Positions 32,993-41,942 of a DNA stretch of 64,000 bases are shown here, piece after piece. The notes under the pieces are model-generated. The model saw only the letters and a list, made by a program, of their open reading frames with translations. It had not been told where the DNA came from and searched no databases. Source of the DNA: Chloracidobacterium sp. (GTDB taxonomy: Bacteria > Acidobacteriota > Blastocatellia > Pyrinomonadales > Pyrinomonadaceae). The translations under genes and the position numbers were made by a program. How positions within the stretch are numbered: the stretch's first letter is position 1; each line of letters begins with the position of its first letter. The stretch is taken from positions 1,736,001 to 1,800,000 of the forward strand of contig JADJXP010000002.1 of NCBI GenBank assembly GCA_016715795.1. Direction: 5' to 3'.

Positions 32993-33952
32993 ATGAAATC
33001 CAGAGTTTTCGTTTCTATTTTCTCAGCTCTCATGTTCGTCACAGCCCTTGCCGTCGCGGACACGTCAGCTCAGCTTCGACTGCCCCAGGCGTCGCAAAAA
33101 GCAGCGGTCTCGCAGACCGTCGGCGTAACGGACGTAACGATCAATTATTTTCGGCCAATGGCCAAGGGCCGCAAGATATGGGGCGAATGGCCCGTCAAGG
33201 TCGAGGGTGAAGCCACACTCGACAACGGAATGACGCGTCCCGCGGGGGCTCCGATCGTGCCTTACGGCCACGTCTGGCGCACCGGCGCAAACGCCGCTAC
33301 GCAGTTCACCGTCACGGATGACGTGCGCATCAATGGCCAACATCTCGCGGCGGGCACCTATAGCCTGCACTCGATCCCCGGCCAGGGCGAGTGGGTGTTT
33401 ATCTTTAACTCCGTCGCAGAGCAGGGCGGCAGCTTCAACTATGACAAGGCCAAGGACGTACTGCGTGTCAAGGCAAAGCCCGAGTGGGATGCCGAACATC
33501 AGGAAGCCTTGGGCTTCACTATCGAGCCGGAATCAGAGAGTACCGCAAAGGTCGTCCTGAGATGGGAAAAGCTTCGTGTGCCGTTTACGCTGGAGATAAA
33601 CAATCCAAGTGATACTGTCGTCATGAGGGCAGCAAAAGTTATCAAAGATGCAAAGGCGGATGACTTTGATACGCCGTTTCGCGCCGCCAATTATGCTCGC
33701 GACAAGAAGCTGAACACAGTTGCCACGAGATGGTACACACAGGCCCTGTCCGCCGCCGAGGCCGAGATCAAGGCGGGCGAGACATTCCGCGGCTATAGCC
33801 GGAAATTCAATGCCCTTGCCGCCCTGGGACGTAATTCAGAGGCCATCGCCGCCGGTGAAAAAGCCGTCTCGCTCGGCAAGGCCGCAACGCCCAAGGTCGA
33901 TACCGCCGCGCTCGAAAAGCGCATAGCCGATATCAAATCCGGAAAGAACTAG
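32993..33952 (+). CDS. secreted DUF2911 protein
   Basis: A 319-residue exported protein with signal peptide MKSRVFVSIFSALMFVTALAVADTSAQ. Residues about 30-190 are a DUF2911 domain (LRLPQASQKAAVSQTVGVTDVTINYFRPMAKGRKIWG, VPYGHVWRTGANAATQFTVTDDVRINGQHLAAGTYSLHSIPG). Residues 200-319 are helical with a TPR-like feel (FDTPFRAANYARDKK, KFNALAALGRNSEAIAAGEKAV). The domain is common in Bacteroidota and Acidobacteriota, and its role is unknown. GGAG lies 7 bases before the start. Confidence 0.88.
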   Translation: MKSRVFVSIFSALMFVTALAVADTSAQLRLPQASQKAAVSQTVGVTDVTINYFRPMAKGRKIWGEWPVKVEGEATLDNGMTRPAGAPIVPYGHVWRTGANAATQFTVTDDVRINGQHLAAGTYSLHSIPGQGEWVFIFNSVAEQGGSFNYDKAKDVLRVKAKPEWDAEHQEALGFTIEPESESTAKVVLRWEKLRVPFTLEINNPSDTVVMRAAKVIKDAKADDFDTPFRAANYARDKKLNTVATRWYTQALSAAEAEIKAGETFRGYSRKFNALAALGRNSEAIAAGEKAVSLGKAATPKVDTAALEKRIADIKSGKN

Positions 33953-33980
33953 CCCCGCGAAATACTCGAAACACACGAAC

Positions 33981-34019
33981 AAAAAAGAAGGAGGCACGTG
34001 GAAACGGACCTCCTTTTTT
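33981..34019. terminator. bidirectional terminator between convergent genes, inside an inverted repeat
   Basis: aaaaaagaaggagg...cctcctttttt: a GC stem flanked by A and T runs, effective in both directions. The outer arms cgaaatactcg / gtatttcgtggg (33956-34043) resemble the repeat at 55079-55144. Confidence 0.8.
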
Positions 34020-34048
34020 GCATCTTTCGTGTATTTCGTGGGCTGTTC

Positions 34049-34645
34049 CTATGCAGCCTTCTTATGGCACATCATGCACTGTGCTGTGACCGGGCCTTTT
34101 GACGCCGGGAACGTCTTTCTCACCTCAACGTGACAGCCGGCACACGCACGGTGCATAGCCTGTTGGTTGTTAAGCGTGATGAGCGCTGGGCTGCTCTCGT
34201 GTTTGATCTGTGGGTTGGCGTCAAGCAATTTCGGCTTTTGCCCTTCACGGGCATGACAGCTTGAGCAGCCGACGACGCCCGAACCGTTCGGGTCTTTGGC
34301 AAATGACTCCGCCGTCAGCGTCGTGGTCCGGTCAGCGGGCCACGCCGTCTTGAGCGGAGGATACTTTGCGATCTCGCCCTGCGGCCGGGCCGCATGGTGA
34401 CACGAGATGCAGGCGATCGGCGAGTTCTTGTCGATATTATATGCGCCGCCGTTGTGCTTGATGTGATTGAATGTCACCGGCCCAAGCTTGGCTTCCTTAC
34501 CGAGCATGACGACGTCGGGCATCTTCTTATCGTCCGGAGATGTTGTCTGTGCACTGGCTCTCGTAAATGCGTCAAAAGCCGCGAAACCACCCACGCCTGT
34601 CGCGATCGTGACAGCGAACACTATCGACCACAATTTCATTCTCAT
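34049..34645 (-). CDS. periplasmic tetraheme c-type cytochrome
   Basis: A 198-residue exported protein. The start MRMKLWSIVFAVTIATGVGGFAAF has GAGAGG 6 bases upstream; a longer frame is unlikely. After the signal peptide come four CxxCH haem-binding motifs: CISCH, CSSCH, CAGCH and CMMCH. FNHIKHNGG and further His residues could serve as distal ligands, as in class III cytochromes. The pattern suggests electron transfer in the periplasm, with unknown partners. It follows the beta-lactamase gene by 137 bases. No cytochrome maturation genes are nearby. Confidence 0.88.
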   Translation of the reverse strand: MRMKLWSIVFAVTIATGVGGFAAFDAFTRASAQTTSPDDKKMPDVVMLGKEAKLGPVTFNHIKHNGGAYNIDKNSPIACISCHHAARPQGEIAKYPPLKTAWPADRTTTLTAESFAKDPNGSGVVGCSSCHAREGQKPKLLDANPQIKHESSPALITLNNQQAMHRACAGCHVEVRKTFPASKGPVTAQCMMCHKKAA

Positions 34646-34782
34646 CGTTGACCTCTCCGATTTCAGACTCAGCCGATCAAGTGTAACCGAGAGCGTCAAG
34701 AAACGGCGGTGACGAGTGTCACAGGCACTGCGGACTGACGACCAATTAGCCATGCCGCCCTTACGAGCTTTTCGAATGCAGC

Positions 34783-35817
34783 TTACTTCGCCCAGGCATC
34801 CCACACGGCTTTGGCGATTCGAGCTATCACCGCTTCGCGAGTTGCCTCATCCGCCGGCGAATCAGAGACAAATACCGCAATTGCAAAATGCTTGCCGTTC
34901 GGCAGCGTCACGATTCCGATGTCGTTGGTCGCACCGGTGATGCCGTCCTGCGTCCCGCCTGTGCCGGTCTTATGGGCGACAATGGTTCCCTTTGGCAGCA
35001 TGCCCTTCAACCGGCGGGCGCCGGGGTTTGATTCTTGCATCGAGGTAAAGATGAGCTTTTCGTCGAGCATCGCCGACGAACGCCGGGCAACGGGCGGCCC
35101 CGGAATTCGGCATGTCTTCGGATCATCCAGAGCCGCATTGAGGCAAGGATCAAGGAAACGCAGGAGTTCGACCGCCGCGGACGGCGTTGCATAGTTCGCA
35201 TATTGCGACTGCCAATCACCGCCTAGTTCCTTCTCCGTGTTAACGACCTTTATGTCCGAGATGCCGATCTGGGTGAGGTAAGCCTGAACCTCGCCGGCCC
35301 CGCCCGCGGCACGCATCAGAACGTCGCTCGCCGTGCCGTCCGATTCGACGAGAGCGAAGCGGACCAGGTCGCGCACGCTATACTCGCCACCATCGGGAGC
35401 TATGTCCCTCAGCCGCGAACTCATCCCCTCGCGCACCATGTCATCCTTTGTCACTCGCACGTTCGTATCCATGTTGAGCTTGCCGAGCATGGCTTGCTCC
35501 ATCACGGCCATCGCGATGGGCAGCTTGTAAACGCTCTGCATCGGATAATGCCCGTCGGCATTCACCAACGCGGCGTCACCGCTGTCGATCGCGACCGCTG
35601 CCACGCCAACCTTGCCCTTTGCGGCCGAGGCAATACGGACGATCTCAGCCTCGAGAGCAGCGTCGCGCTTCAATTCGAGCTTGGGCAACGGCGTTGCGGC
35701 CGCGGCAGCCGCCGGTGGCGGGATAGTTGGCCCCGAGATCGCGTCTGGGGCCACGCTCGCACAGCCGGTGAAAAGAGATGCTAGAAAAACGAGAAAAAGA
35801 GCGAGATCTCTTAACAT
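34783..35817 (-). CDS. class A serine beta-lactamase-like lipoprotein with SDG motif
   Basis: A 344-residue periplasmic enzyme; an N-terminal hydrophobic signal ends in FTGCAS, a possible lipobox. The catalytic Ser95-x-x-Lys98 is in MQSVYKLP. The second motif is Ser159-Asp160-Gly161 where most class A enzymes have SDN. The omega-loop Glu195 is in TEKELGG, with Gly199 at the position usually Asn170. KTG is at 283-285 (HKTGTGG). M. tuberculosis BlaC also has SDG, and some GES enzymes have Gly170. Substrate range cannot be read from this; a penicillin-binding role is less likely given the complete triad. Confidence 0.88.
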   Translation of the reverse strand: MLRDLALFLVFLASLFTGCASVAPDAISGPTIPPPAAAAAATPLPKLELKRDAALEAEIVRIASAAKGKVGVAAVAIDSGDAALVNADGHYPMQSVYKLPIAMAVMEQAMLGKLNMDTNVRVTKDDMVREGMSSRLRDIAPDGGEYSVRDLVRFALVESDGTASDVLMRAAGGAGEVQAYLTQIGISDIKVVNTEKELGGDWQSQYANYATPSAAVELLRFLDPCLNAALDDPKTCRIPGPPVARRSSAMLDEKLIFTSMQESNPGARRLKGMLPKGTIVAHKTGTGGTQDGITGATNDIGIVTLPNGKHFAIAVFVSDSPADEATREAVIARIAKAVWDAWAK

Positions 35818-35926
35818 AAAGCAAAAATAACATCTTAGGACGCCGCAGATGTCTAAGCAAGGTTCCGGACACTACCGAATTGGACGCAAAACCGCCACCC
35901 GCCCGGTAATGCACTGAGATGAGTGC

Positions 35927-36952
35927 TTACAAGAGTGTTCCTTCGATCCCGCAACGCAATGAGTACACGCTGTCGGATGTGGCGACGATCATGTCGCCCT
36001 GACGGGTGAAGCAGAGCCCGACGACGTTATCGCCGGCGACGAATTGTTCGCAGCCCTTGCCGTCGGGCGTGATGCGGGCGATGCCGTGGCGGCCCTGGTA
36101 GCAGGCAGCGACGTAGAGATTACCCAACTTATCAAATGCCAGGCCCTGCGGGCGGCCAAAGCCGCGGAAGAATTCGCTCACCTCCCCTCGCCTATCGACG
36201 GCCCAGACCGCATCGCGGCTGGCGAGGCCCGGAGCCGTGACATACAATCGGCCGTCGGGGCCAAATGCGAGGTGATATGCCGCGACCGAGGCGTCGAGTG
36301 TGGCAATCGCCTCAGCCTCGCCGACGTCATACACGCGCCAGATCGTGCCCATCCGGTCGCCGACGTGCATTACGTCATCGGCGTCAAAGGCAATTCCCGT
36401 CGCGATCCCAAGCCCCGTCGCAAACACCGAACTGCTCCCATCGCGGCCCACGACGTAAACCTCCCCCTGCGCGCGATTCGTGACAAACAGCTGGCCTTCG
36501 CGGTCAAACGCAATTCCGGTCGGATTGAGAATCGACTCGGGCATCTCGTCAAGATAGCCGTCCGGCTCCAATCGAAACAGCGTCGCATCGAGATGCTGTC
36601 CCCGCGATCCGGACCTCGTCAGCACCAACGCGTCATCCGACGGATCGACCGCCGGATTCGCCACAATATGCATCCCGTCCGTCAGCAGCTTTCCGACCGT
36701 GATCGGAAACAGCTCGCTCCGCTGTCCATTGAGCTCAAAATGTATCCGTGACAGCCCTTCCCCAGCGTCGTTCGGCACCCTCACCAACACCCGCGAACTC
36801 GACGCCCCGCTTATCTTGCACTCTGCCCCGCCGACAAACACCTTGTGCCCCGACCCATGCTCGGCCCGAAACCCCTCGCACGCAACAGCAACCTCTCCGC
36901 CCGCGATAGCAAACGAAGGCTCAACACCCAATATCTTCCCGGCTCTTGACAT
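35927..36952 (-). CDS. IPT/TIG plus NHL/SMP-30-like beta-propeller protein
   Basis: A 341-residue protein without a signal peptide. The first 85 residues look like an IPT/TIG immunoglobulin-like domain (VEPSFAIAGGEVAVACEGF, VRVPNDAGEG). Residues 95-341 form a six-bladed propeller with repeating units: NPTGIAFDREGQLFVTNRAQGEVYVVGRDG, ATGIAFDADDVMHVGDRMG, YHLAFGPDGRLYVTAPG, PQGLAFDKLGNLYVAACYQG. The propeller fold is shared by NHL proteins and gluconolactonases; no catalytic assignment is possible. It is not obviously in an operon. Confidence 0.8.
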   Translation of the reverse strand: MSRAGKILGVEPSFAIAGGEVAVACEGFRAEHGSGHKVFVGGAECKISGASSSRVLVRVPNDAGEGLSRIHFELNGQRSELFPITVGKLLTDGMHIVANPAVDPSDDALVLTRSGSRGQHLDATLFRLEPDGYLDEMPESILNPTGIAFDREGQLFVTNRAQGEVYVVGRDGSSSVFATGLGIATGIAFDADDVMHVGDRMGTIWRVYDVGEAEAIATLDASVAAYHLAFGPDGRLYVTAPGLASRDAVWAVDRRGEVSEFFRGFGRPQGLAFDKLGNLYVAACYQGRHGIARITPDGKGCEQFVAGDNVVGLCFTRQGDMIVATSDSVYSLRCGIEGTLL

Positions 36953-36987
36953 GAAAAGATAATTCTACGCTTTCCGAGACAAATAAA

Positions 36988-37011
36988 AAGCCCCGGCTTT
37001 CGCGAGGGCTT
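36988..37011 (-). terminator. weak hairpin upstream of the propeller gene
   Basis: Minus strand AAGCCC...GGGCTT followed by TTTTATT. It faces no visible minus-strand transcript, so its role is unclear. Confidence 0.35.
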
Positions 37012-37031
37012 AGGTTCCTTTCGGATTTCCT

Positions 37032-37118
37032 ACGTTAGCTTCTTAGAAGCTAACGTGTTATAAGAATCGCCGCAACTCACAACGCCGCGACCGCGAGGAA
37101 CGCGATCACGGCGTTGTG
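37032..37118. repeat. two adjacent palindromes upstream of vapBC
   Basis: acgttagcttct and agaagctaacgt (37032-37056) form a perfect 12-bp inverted repeat around one base. cacaacgccg and cggcgttgtg (37078-37118) form a second, with 10-bp arms. Both lie between the propeller gene and the vapBC promoter. Confidence 0.7.
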
Positions 37119-37138
37119 GGGCAACTCCGATCAAACCG

Positions 37139-37167
37139 TTGACCGAAGTAAGGATGCGTGTGATAAG
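37139..37167 (+). promoter_or_regulatory. probable vapBC promoter
   Basis: TTGACC (37139-37144), 17-base spacer, GATAAG (37162-37167), about 20 bases before the vapB start codon. Confidence 0.45.
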
Positions 37168-37186
37168 GTAAGGAATGGAGCAAGTG

Positions 37187-37441
37187 ATGAGCCAGCAAGC
37201 AAAAATAACCAGCAAAGGCCAGATCACCGTTCCCGTGCGGGTGCGCGAGGCTTTGGGAGTAAAGGCGGGCGACAAACTCGTGTTTGACGTCAGCGGTGAT
37301 GAGGTTGTGGTCCGGCCGGTCCGGACGAAAAGTGTCTTTGAAAAGTATCGTGGGATCGGGAATCCCACTATCGGTTCCGGACGCGATGCGATCAATAAGT
37401 ACTTTAGAGAGTTGCGCGGTCACGAAGAGCCTGAGAAATGA
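37187..37441 (+). CDS. vapB: AbrB/SpoVT-type antitoxin VapB
   Basis: An 84-residue swapped-hairpin DNA-binding antitoxin. The start MSQQAKITSKGQITVPVRVREALGVKAGD is chosen because GGAG lies 6 bases upstream; an ATG 4 codons earlier is possible. The first 45 residues are the AbrB DNA-binding domain. The tail (RTKSVFEKYRGIGNPTIGSGRDAINKYFRELRG) would wrap the toxin. It overlaps vapC by four bases (ATGA). Confidence 0.9.
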   Translation: MSQQAKITSKGQITVPVRVREALGVKAGDKLVFDVSGDEVVVRPVRTKSVFEKYRGIGNPTIGSGRDAINKYFRELRGHEEPEK

Positions 37442-37860
37442 CAACGGCGCTCGACACGAATATTCTGGTGGCCCTGTGGGACCGGAATGATCTTATCAGT
37501 ATTCCGGCGCGCCGCGCGCTGGATGCCGCTTTGGATCGCGGCGGTTTAGTCGTCAGTGGCCCGGTCTTCGCTGAACTTCTCGCTGATCCCCGTAGGAGCG
37601 AGTATTTCATCGAAGGCTTTTTCAAGGAGACCGGCATTAGTATCGACTGGACGCTTGACGAAGCCATTTGGCGAGTAGCCGGCCTAGCTTTCCAAACCTA
37701 CACCAAGCGGCGCCGACGGCAGAAGACCGGTGCGCCGCGCAGAATACTTACAGATTTCCTCATCGGCGCCCACGCATTAGTTAGAAAGTATCCCTTACTC
37801 ACGTTCGATACCGGTCATTTCAGAGCCGCGTTCCCTACACTTAGGATGATCTGCGAATAG
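37438..37860 (+). CDS. vapC: PIN-domain ribonuclease toxin VapC
   Basis: A 140-residue PIN-domain RNase. The four acidic residues expected for metal binding are visible: Asp6 in LDTNILVAL, Glu46 in VFAELLAD, Asp106 in ILTDFLIGAHA and Asp124 in LLTFDTGHF. All are in place, so the toxin appears intact. It is co-transcribed with the AbrB-type antitoxin just upstream. The RNA target is unknown. Confidence 0.9.
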   Translation: MTTALDTNILVALWDRNDLISIPARRALDAALDRGGLVVSGPVFAELLADPRRSEYFIEGFFKETGISIDWTLDEAIWRVAGLAFQTYTKRRRRQKTGAPRRILTDFLIGAHALVRKYPLLTFDTGHFRAAFPTLRMICE

Positions 37861-38016
37861 GTGCTCCTTTCACATCGTCCCGGGCGAAAAAAAACTCATT
37901 GACCCCGCCGTTTAACAGGCGTTAAACTTGGGGTTAGACAGCTTTGCTGCAATTCGTGCGGGCGCGACCCGCGCGGTATCCTGTCGCAGCGAATAATACC
38001 TTTAGTTTCTTGATTT

Positions 38017-39171
38017 ATGGCAACACGGATCGATGATCTTTTGCGGATGGCGATGAGTTTTGGGGCGTCGGACCTGCATTTGCGGGCCGGGTCGAATCCT
38101 GTTATCCGCGTGACGGGCGAGCTAAAGCCGCTTTCGGGCGTGAGCAAGCTGTCGCAGGACGAGACGCTTGAGATGGCGTTCTCGATGATGTCGAACCGGC
38201 AAAAGCAGCATTTCAAAGAGGCCTACGAGGTCGACATCGGTTATGGCGTTCCGGGGCTTGGGCGATTTCGCGTAAATATCTTTCAGCAGCGCAATTCGAT
38301 CGGCATCGTCGCCCGCGTGATCTCGGACACGGTCAAGAATTTCTCCGAGCTCGGCCTGCCGCCCATCCTCAGCAAGATCGCCGACGAGAATCGCGGCCTG
38401 ATCCTCGTCACCGGCACGACCGGCTCGGGCAAATCGACAACGCTCTCAGCCATCGTCGATCACATCAACGATGCGCGCAATTGCCACATCGTCACTATCG
38501 AGGACCCGATCGAGTTTCTTCACAAGGACAAACAGTCGTTCATCACCCAGCGTGAAGTGGATGTTGATACACGGTCGTTTGCTGAGGCCCTGCGCGGGTC
38601 TCTGCGCCAAGACCCTGATGTGATCCTCGTCGGCGAAATGCGTGACCTTGAGACGATCGAAACCGCGCTTGTCGCCGCCGAGACCGGCCACCTCGTGCTC
38701 TCGACATTGCACACGCTGGACGCGCCCGAGACGCTCACTAGAATTATCTCCGCGTTTCCACCGTATCAGCAGAAGTCAATAAGGTTACAGTTAGCAGGGC
38801 TGCTAAAGGCGGTAGTGTCGCAGCGCCTGATGAAGAGCGCTAAAGGAAATAGCCGAATTCCCGCCGTTGAGGTATTAGTGTCCACACCGCTGATAAGGGA
38901 TTACATCCTGCACGAGGACAAGACGTCGAGCATCCGCGACGCGATCGCCGCCGGCACGTCGCAATACGGAATGCAGACATTTGACCAATCGCTGTTTTAC
39001 CTCTACCAATCGGGCCTCATCACGTTGGACGAAGCGTTGCGCGGCTCGACAAACCCGGACGAATTCCGACTACGTCTTGCCGGCATTCAAAACACCACGA
39101 CATCTTCGCGCGAAGAGATGGAAAAAAACTCCGGCGTCGTCGCCGTCACCGACGTCATCGAGCGAAACTGA
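38017..39171 (+). CDS. pilT: type IV pilus retraction ATPase PilT
   Basis: Hexameric ATPase that retracts type IV pili for twitching motility or DNA uptake. The N-terminal PAS-like domain starts MATRIDDLLRMAMSFGASDLHLRAGSNP. The Walker A GTTGSGKSTTLSA, Asp box IVTIEDPIEFLH, Walker B LRQDPDVILVGEMRD and His box ETGHLVLSTLHT are all present. The C-terminus (SIRDAIAAGTSQYGMQTFDQSL) corresponds to the AIR-type helix. The length of 384 residues is slightly above E. coli PilT. It is an orphan here, with no pilus structural genes nearby. Confidence 0.95.
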   Translation: MATRIDDLLRMAMSFGASDLHLRAGSNPVIRVTGELKPLSGVSKLSQDETLEMAFSMMSNRQKQHFKEAYEVDIGYGVPGLGRFRVNIFQQRNSIGIVARVISDTVKNFSELGLPPILSKIADENRGLILVTGTTGSGKSTTLSAIVDHINDARNCHIVTIEDPIEFLHKDKQSFITQREVDVDTRSFAEALRGSLRQDPDVILVGEMRDLETIETALVAAETGHLVLSTLHTLDAPETLTRIISAFPPYQQKSIRLQLAGLLKAVVSQRLMKSAKGNSRIPAVEVLVSTPLIRDYILHEDKTSSIRDAIAAGTSQYGMQTFDQSLFYLYQSGLITLDEALRGSTNPDEFRLRLAGIQNTTTSSREEMEKNSGVVAVTDVIERN

Positions 39172-39198
39172 GCCACCCGCAAAGCTCATATCCGAAAG

Positions 39199-39219
39199 GC
39201 GCCTTTCGAGGCGCTTTTT
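39199..39219 (+). terminator. Rho-independent terminator of pilT
   Basis: GCGCCT-TTCG-AGGCGC stem-loop with a tetraloop, followed by five T residues, 27 bases after the pilT stop. Confidence 0.9.
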
Positions 39220-39394
39220 CGTTGCGTGGGGCATCTCAAACGTTGATTTATAAAGGATTTTCACCGATTTCACCTTGACAGCTTAGGCTGACTGCGCGTA
39301 AATTTGAGTTTTGCCACCGCGTGCGACTAGCCGGGAAACGAATCGATCAGCGTTGTCCGCCTTTGATGTCCGCTTTTGGGATAGCAAAACGACA

Positions 39395-39422
39395 ATGACA
39401 GATCGATGACGGGCTGTATTAT
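39395..39422 (+). promoter_or_regulatory. probable rpsA promoter
   Basis: ATGACA (39395-39400), 16-base spacer, TATTAT (39417-39422), about 60 bases before the rpsA start. The rest of the 311-base gap between pilT and rpsA (39172-39482) shows nothing else apart from the terminator and a weak TTGACA further upstream near 39280. Confidence 0.45.
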
Positions 39423-39482
39423 AGCAATGGTAAATTATTGAAGAATAAGTAACTTAGATAAGGAAGTTTAGACGTACTGTAA

Positions 39483-41897
39483 ATGACAAACGAGGTTAAC
39501 CTGGACGCTGAGGAATCGAATTCGATCGAGAAAACAGCGAGTGAACAAATAGAGGCAATTCCCGCACCTGAAGCCCAGCCGGCCGTTGAGGCCGCCAGCG
39601 CGGCACCGGAAATGGCAGATGAGACCCCGGCGACGGCATCGACGGAAACGCCGGCCGCACCGGCTGAAGCTCCCGTGATGGAAGCAGTTGCAGCACCTGA
39701 GCCACCGGCTCCCGTCCCGACGCAGCCTGCCGGCGAAGAATCGCAGGCTCCAAATGAGATCGACTTCGGAGCGATCCTCGAACAATTCGAGGCGGACCAG
39801 GTCGGTTTTGACACCGGCGAATTGGTGAATGGCACTGTCGTCGGCATCAACGAACGCGGCGTGTTGGTCGATTTTGGCCATAAATCGGAGGGCTTTGTCC
39901 CGATCGAAGAGTTCACCGACCCTGACGGGCAGGTTACGGCCACGGTTGGCGAACAGGTTGAGGTTGTCATTCGCAGCATGCATTCCGGCGAAGGGGCACC
40001 CCTTCTGTCGCGGACCGATGCTCTCGGCCGGAAGGTCTGGGATGATCTTGAAGCCGCGTTTCGCGAGGAACGTCCCGTTACCGGCCGCATCGTTGACAAG
40101 ACAAAGGGCGGCCTCCGCATTGACCTCAACGGCATCGAAGCGTTCCTGCCCGGTTCGCAGATAGACTCGCGGCCGACCCGCGGGCTCGATAGCTACATCG
40201 GCGAGGACATCGAGGCGAGGATTATCAAGTTCAGCAAGCGACGCAACAACATAGTCCTCTCGCGAAAGATCATCACCGACGAGGTGGTCAACGCCCAGAA
40301 GGCGGAAACGATGGCAAATATCGATGTTGGCTTTATCGTGGACGGGACCATCAAGAACTTGACCGAATACGGCGCTTTCGTAGATATCGGCGGTATCGAC
40401 GGGTTGCTGCATGTCACGGACATGTCTTGGGGCCGCATCCAGCACCCGAGCGACAAGTTCAGTCCGGGCGAGCATTTGCAGGTCAAGATCCTCAAGCTGG
40501 ATCGTGAAAAGGAAAAGGTGTCGCTGGGCTATAAGCAACTTCAGCCCGACCCGTGGTCAACGGTCGTGGAGGTCTATCCGGTCAATACCAAGGTCAACGG
40601 CACGGTCTCGTCGGTTACTGATTACGGCGTATTCGTCGAGCTTGAGGCAGGTGTCGAAGGGCTCGTCCATGTCTCGGAGATATCGTGGTCGCGGCGTGCT
40701 CAGAGCCCGAAGAGACTGTTTCACAAGGGCCAGCAGGTCGAGGTCCAGGTGCTCGGCGTCGACACGGTCGAGCGGCGTATCAGCCTTGGAATGAAGCAGT
40801 TCCAGGAGAACCCGTGGGAGACGGTCGATCTCAGATATCCGGTCGGCGCACGCGTTCAGGGCCGCGTCAGGAACCTGACCGACTTTGGGGCGTTTGTCGA
40901 ACTCGAAGAGGGCATCGACGGGCTCGTTCACGTCTCGGATATCACTTGGGCCAAGAAGATCAAGCACCCTAAAGACATTCTCACCAAGGACCAGGAGATC
41001 GAAGCGATCGTCACCAATATCGACAAGCGCGGCCAGCGGCTGTCGCTCTCGATGAAGGACCTCACGCCGAGCGCATGGGAGACGTTCCAGGCGACGCATC
41101 GCCCTGGTGACGTTGTAAAAGGCAAGGTCTCGCGGTTTACGAACTTCGGTGTTTTCGTCGAGATCGGCGAAGGCCTCGAAGGGCTGTGTCATATCTCGGA
41201 GCTCTCGGATGAGCGTGTCGAACGGCCCGAGTCTGTTGCCGAGCTTGGCCAGGAGCTTGACTTCAAGATCCTCCGCATTGAACCGGGCGATCAGAAGATC
41301 GGCCTGTCGCGTCGTGCGGTCGGCAAAGACGATGAGCCAATCGTTGACACTCGCATTTACTCGACCGAAGCAAAGGGCGGCATGGCCTCGCTCGGTGAGC
41401 TGGCCAACCTGAAGTTTGGCACAGACGCGGCCGCAGAAGCACCCGCGGAAGAAGCTCCCAAGAAAAAGGGGAAGGCTAAGAAAGAAGCAGCCGCAGAGCC
41501 TGTGATCGAAGCTGCCGCGGAAGAAGCGGCGGCTGAAGCCGAAGCTGCTCCCGAGGTAGAAACACCGGTCGAGGAGGCACCGGCCGCCGAGGCTGAGCCT
41601 GAATCGGTAACAGCAACCGAAACCGCAGAGGAAACTCCCCCCGTCGAAGCACCTGCGGAAGAGGCCCCAAGCGCCGAGGCCGAACCTGAGGCGGAAACCG
41701 TCGCTGAACCGGCTGCTGAGGAATCGCCTGAACCGGAAGTCATCGCCGAGCCTGCTGCCGAAACGGCCGAGACCTCCGACGAACCGGCCGCGAAGACGGA
41801 GGAAACCGCACCTGCAGAAGCAGCAGACGCTCCCGCCGCAGAGGCCGAGACCGCAGCCGAGGACGCCGAAACAAAAGCGGCCGAAGGCTCAAATTAA
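39483..41897 (+). CDS. rpsA: 30S ribosomal protein S1 with long acidic N- and C-terminal extensions
   Basis: mRNA-binding ribosomal protein. Six S1 domains are visible in order, starting GELVNGTVVGINERGVLVDF (about residue 115) and ending with GDVVKGKVSRFTNFGVFVEIGEGLEGLCHISEL. Repeats 3-6 carry the strongest RNA-binding consensus. An Ala/Pro/Glu-rich N-terminal arm of about 95 residues precedes them. A Glu/Ala-rich C-terminal tail of about 170 residues follows, making 804 residues against 557 in E. coli. The start has no close ribosome-binding site, as is also true for E. coli rpsA. HU/IHF and HIT genes follow. Confidence 0.95.
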   Translation: MTNEVNLDAEESNSIEKTASEQIEAIPAPEAQPAVEAASAAPEMADETPATASTETPAAPAEAPVMEAVAAPEPPAPVPTQPAGEESQAPNEIDFGAILEQFEADQVGFDTGELVNGTVVGINERGVLVDFGHKSEGFVPIEEFTDPDGQVTATVGEQVEVVIRSMHSGEGAPLLSRTDALGRKVWDDLEAAFREERPVTGRIVDKTKGGLRIDLNGIEAFLPGSQIDSRPTRGLDSYIGEDIEARIIKFSKRRNNIVLSRKIITDEVVNAQKAETMANIDVGFIVDGTIKNLTEYGAFVDIGGIDGLLHVTDMSWGRIQHPSDKFSPGEHLQVKILKLDREKEKVSLGYKQLQPDPWSTVVEVYPVNTKVNGTVSSVTDYGVFVELEAGVEGLVHVSEISWSRRAQSPKRLFHKGQQVEVQVLGVDTVERRISLGMKQFQENPWETVDLRYPVGARVQGRVRNLTDFGAFVELEEGIDGLVHVSDITWAKKIKHPKDILTKDQEIEAIVTNIDKRGQRLSLSMKDLTPSAWETFQATHRPGDVVKGKVSRFTNFGVFVEIGEGLEGLCHISELSDERVERPESVAELGQELDFKILRIEPGDQKIGLSRRAVGKDDEPIVDTRIYSTEAKGGMASLGELANLKFGTDAAAEAPAEEAPKKKGKAKKEAAAEPVIEAAAEEAAAEAEAAPEVETPVEEAPAAEAEPESVTATETAEETPPVEAPAEEAPSAEAEPEAETVAEPAAEESPEPEVIAEPAAETAETSDEPAAKTEETAPAEAADAPAAEAETAAEDAETKAAEGSN

Positions 41898-41942
41898 TTA
41901 AGGGCATTACGGGAACTAGTCTTTTTTGGAGAACTGAAGGAC

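Noticed and set aside
39468..40538. A 356-codon minus frame opposite rpsA
   Set aside because: Antisense to six recognisable S1 domains.
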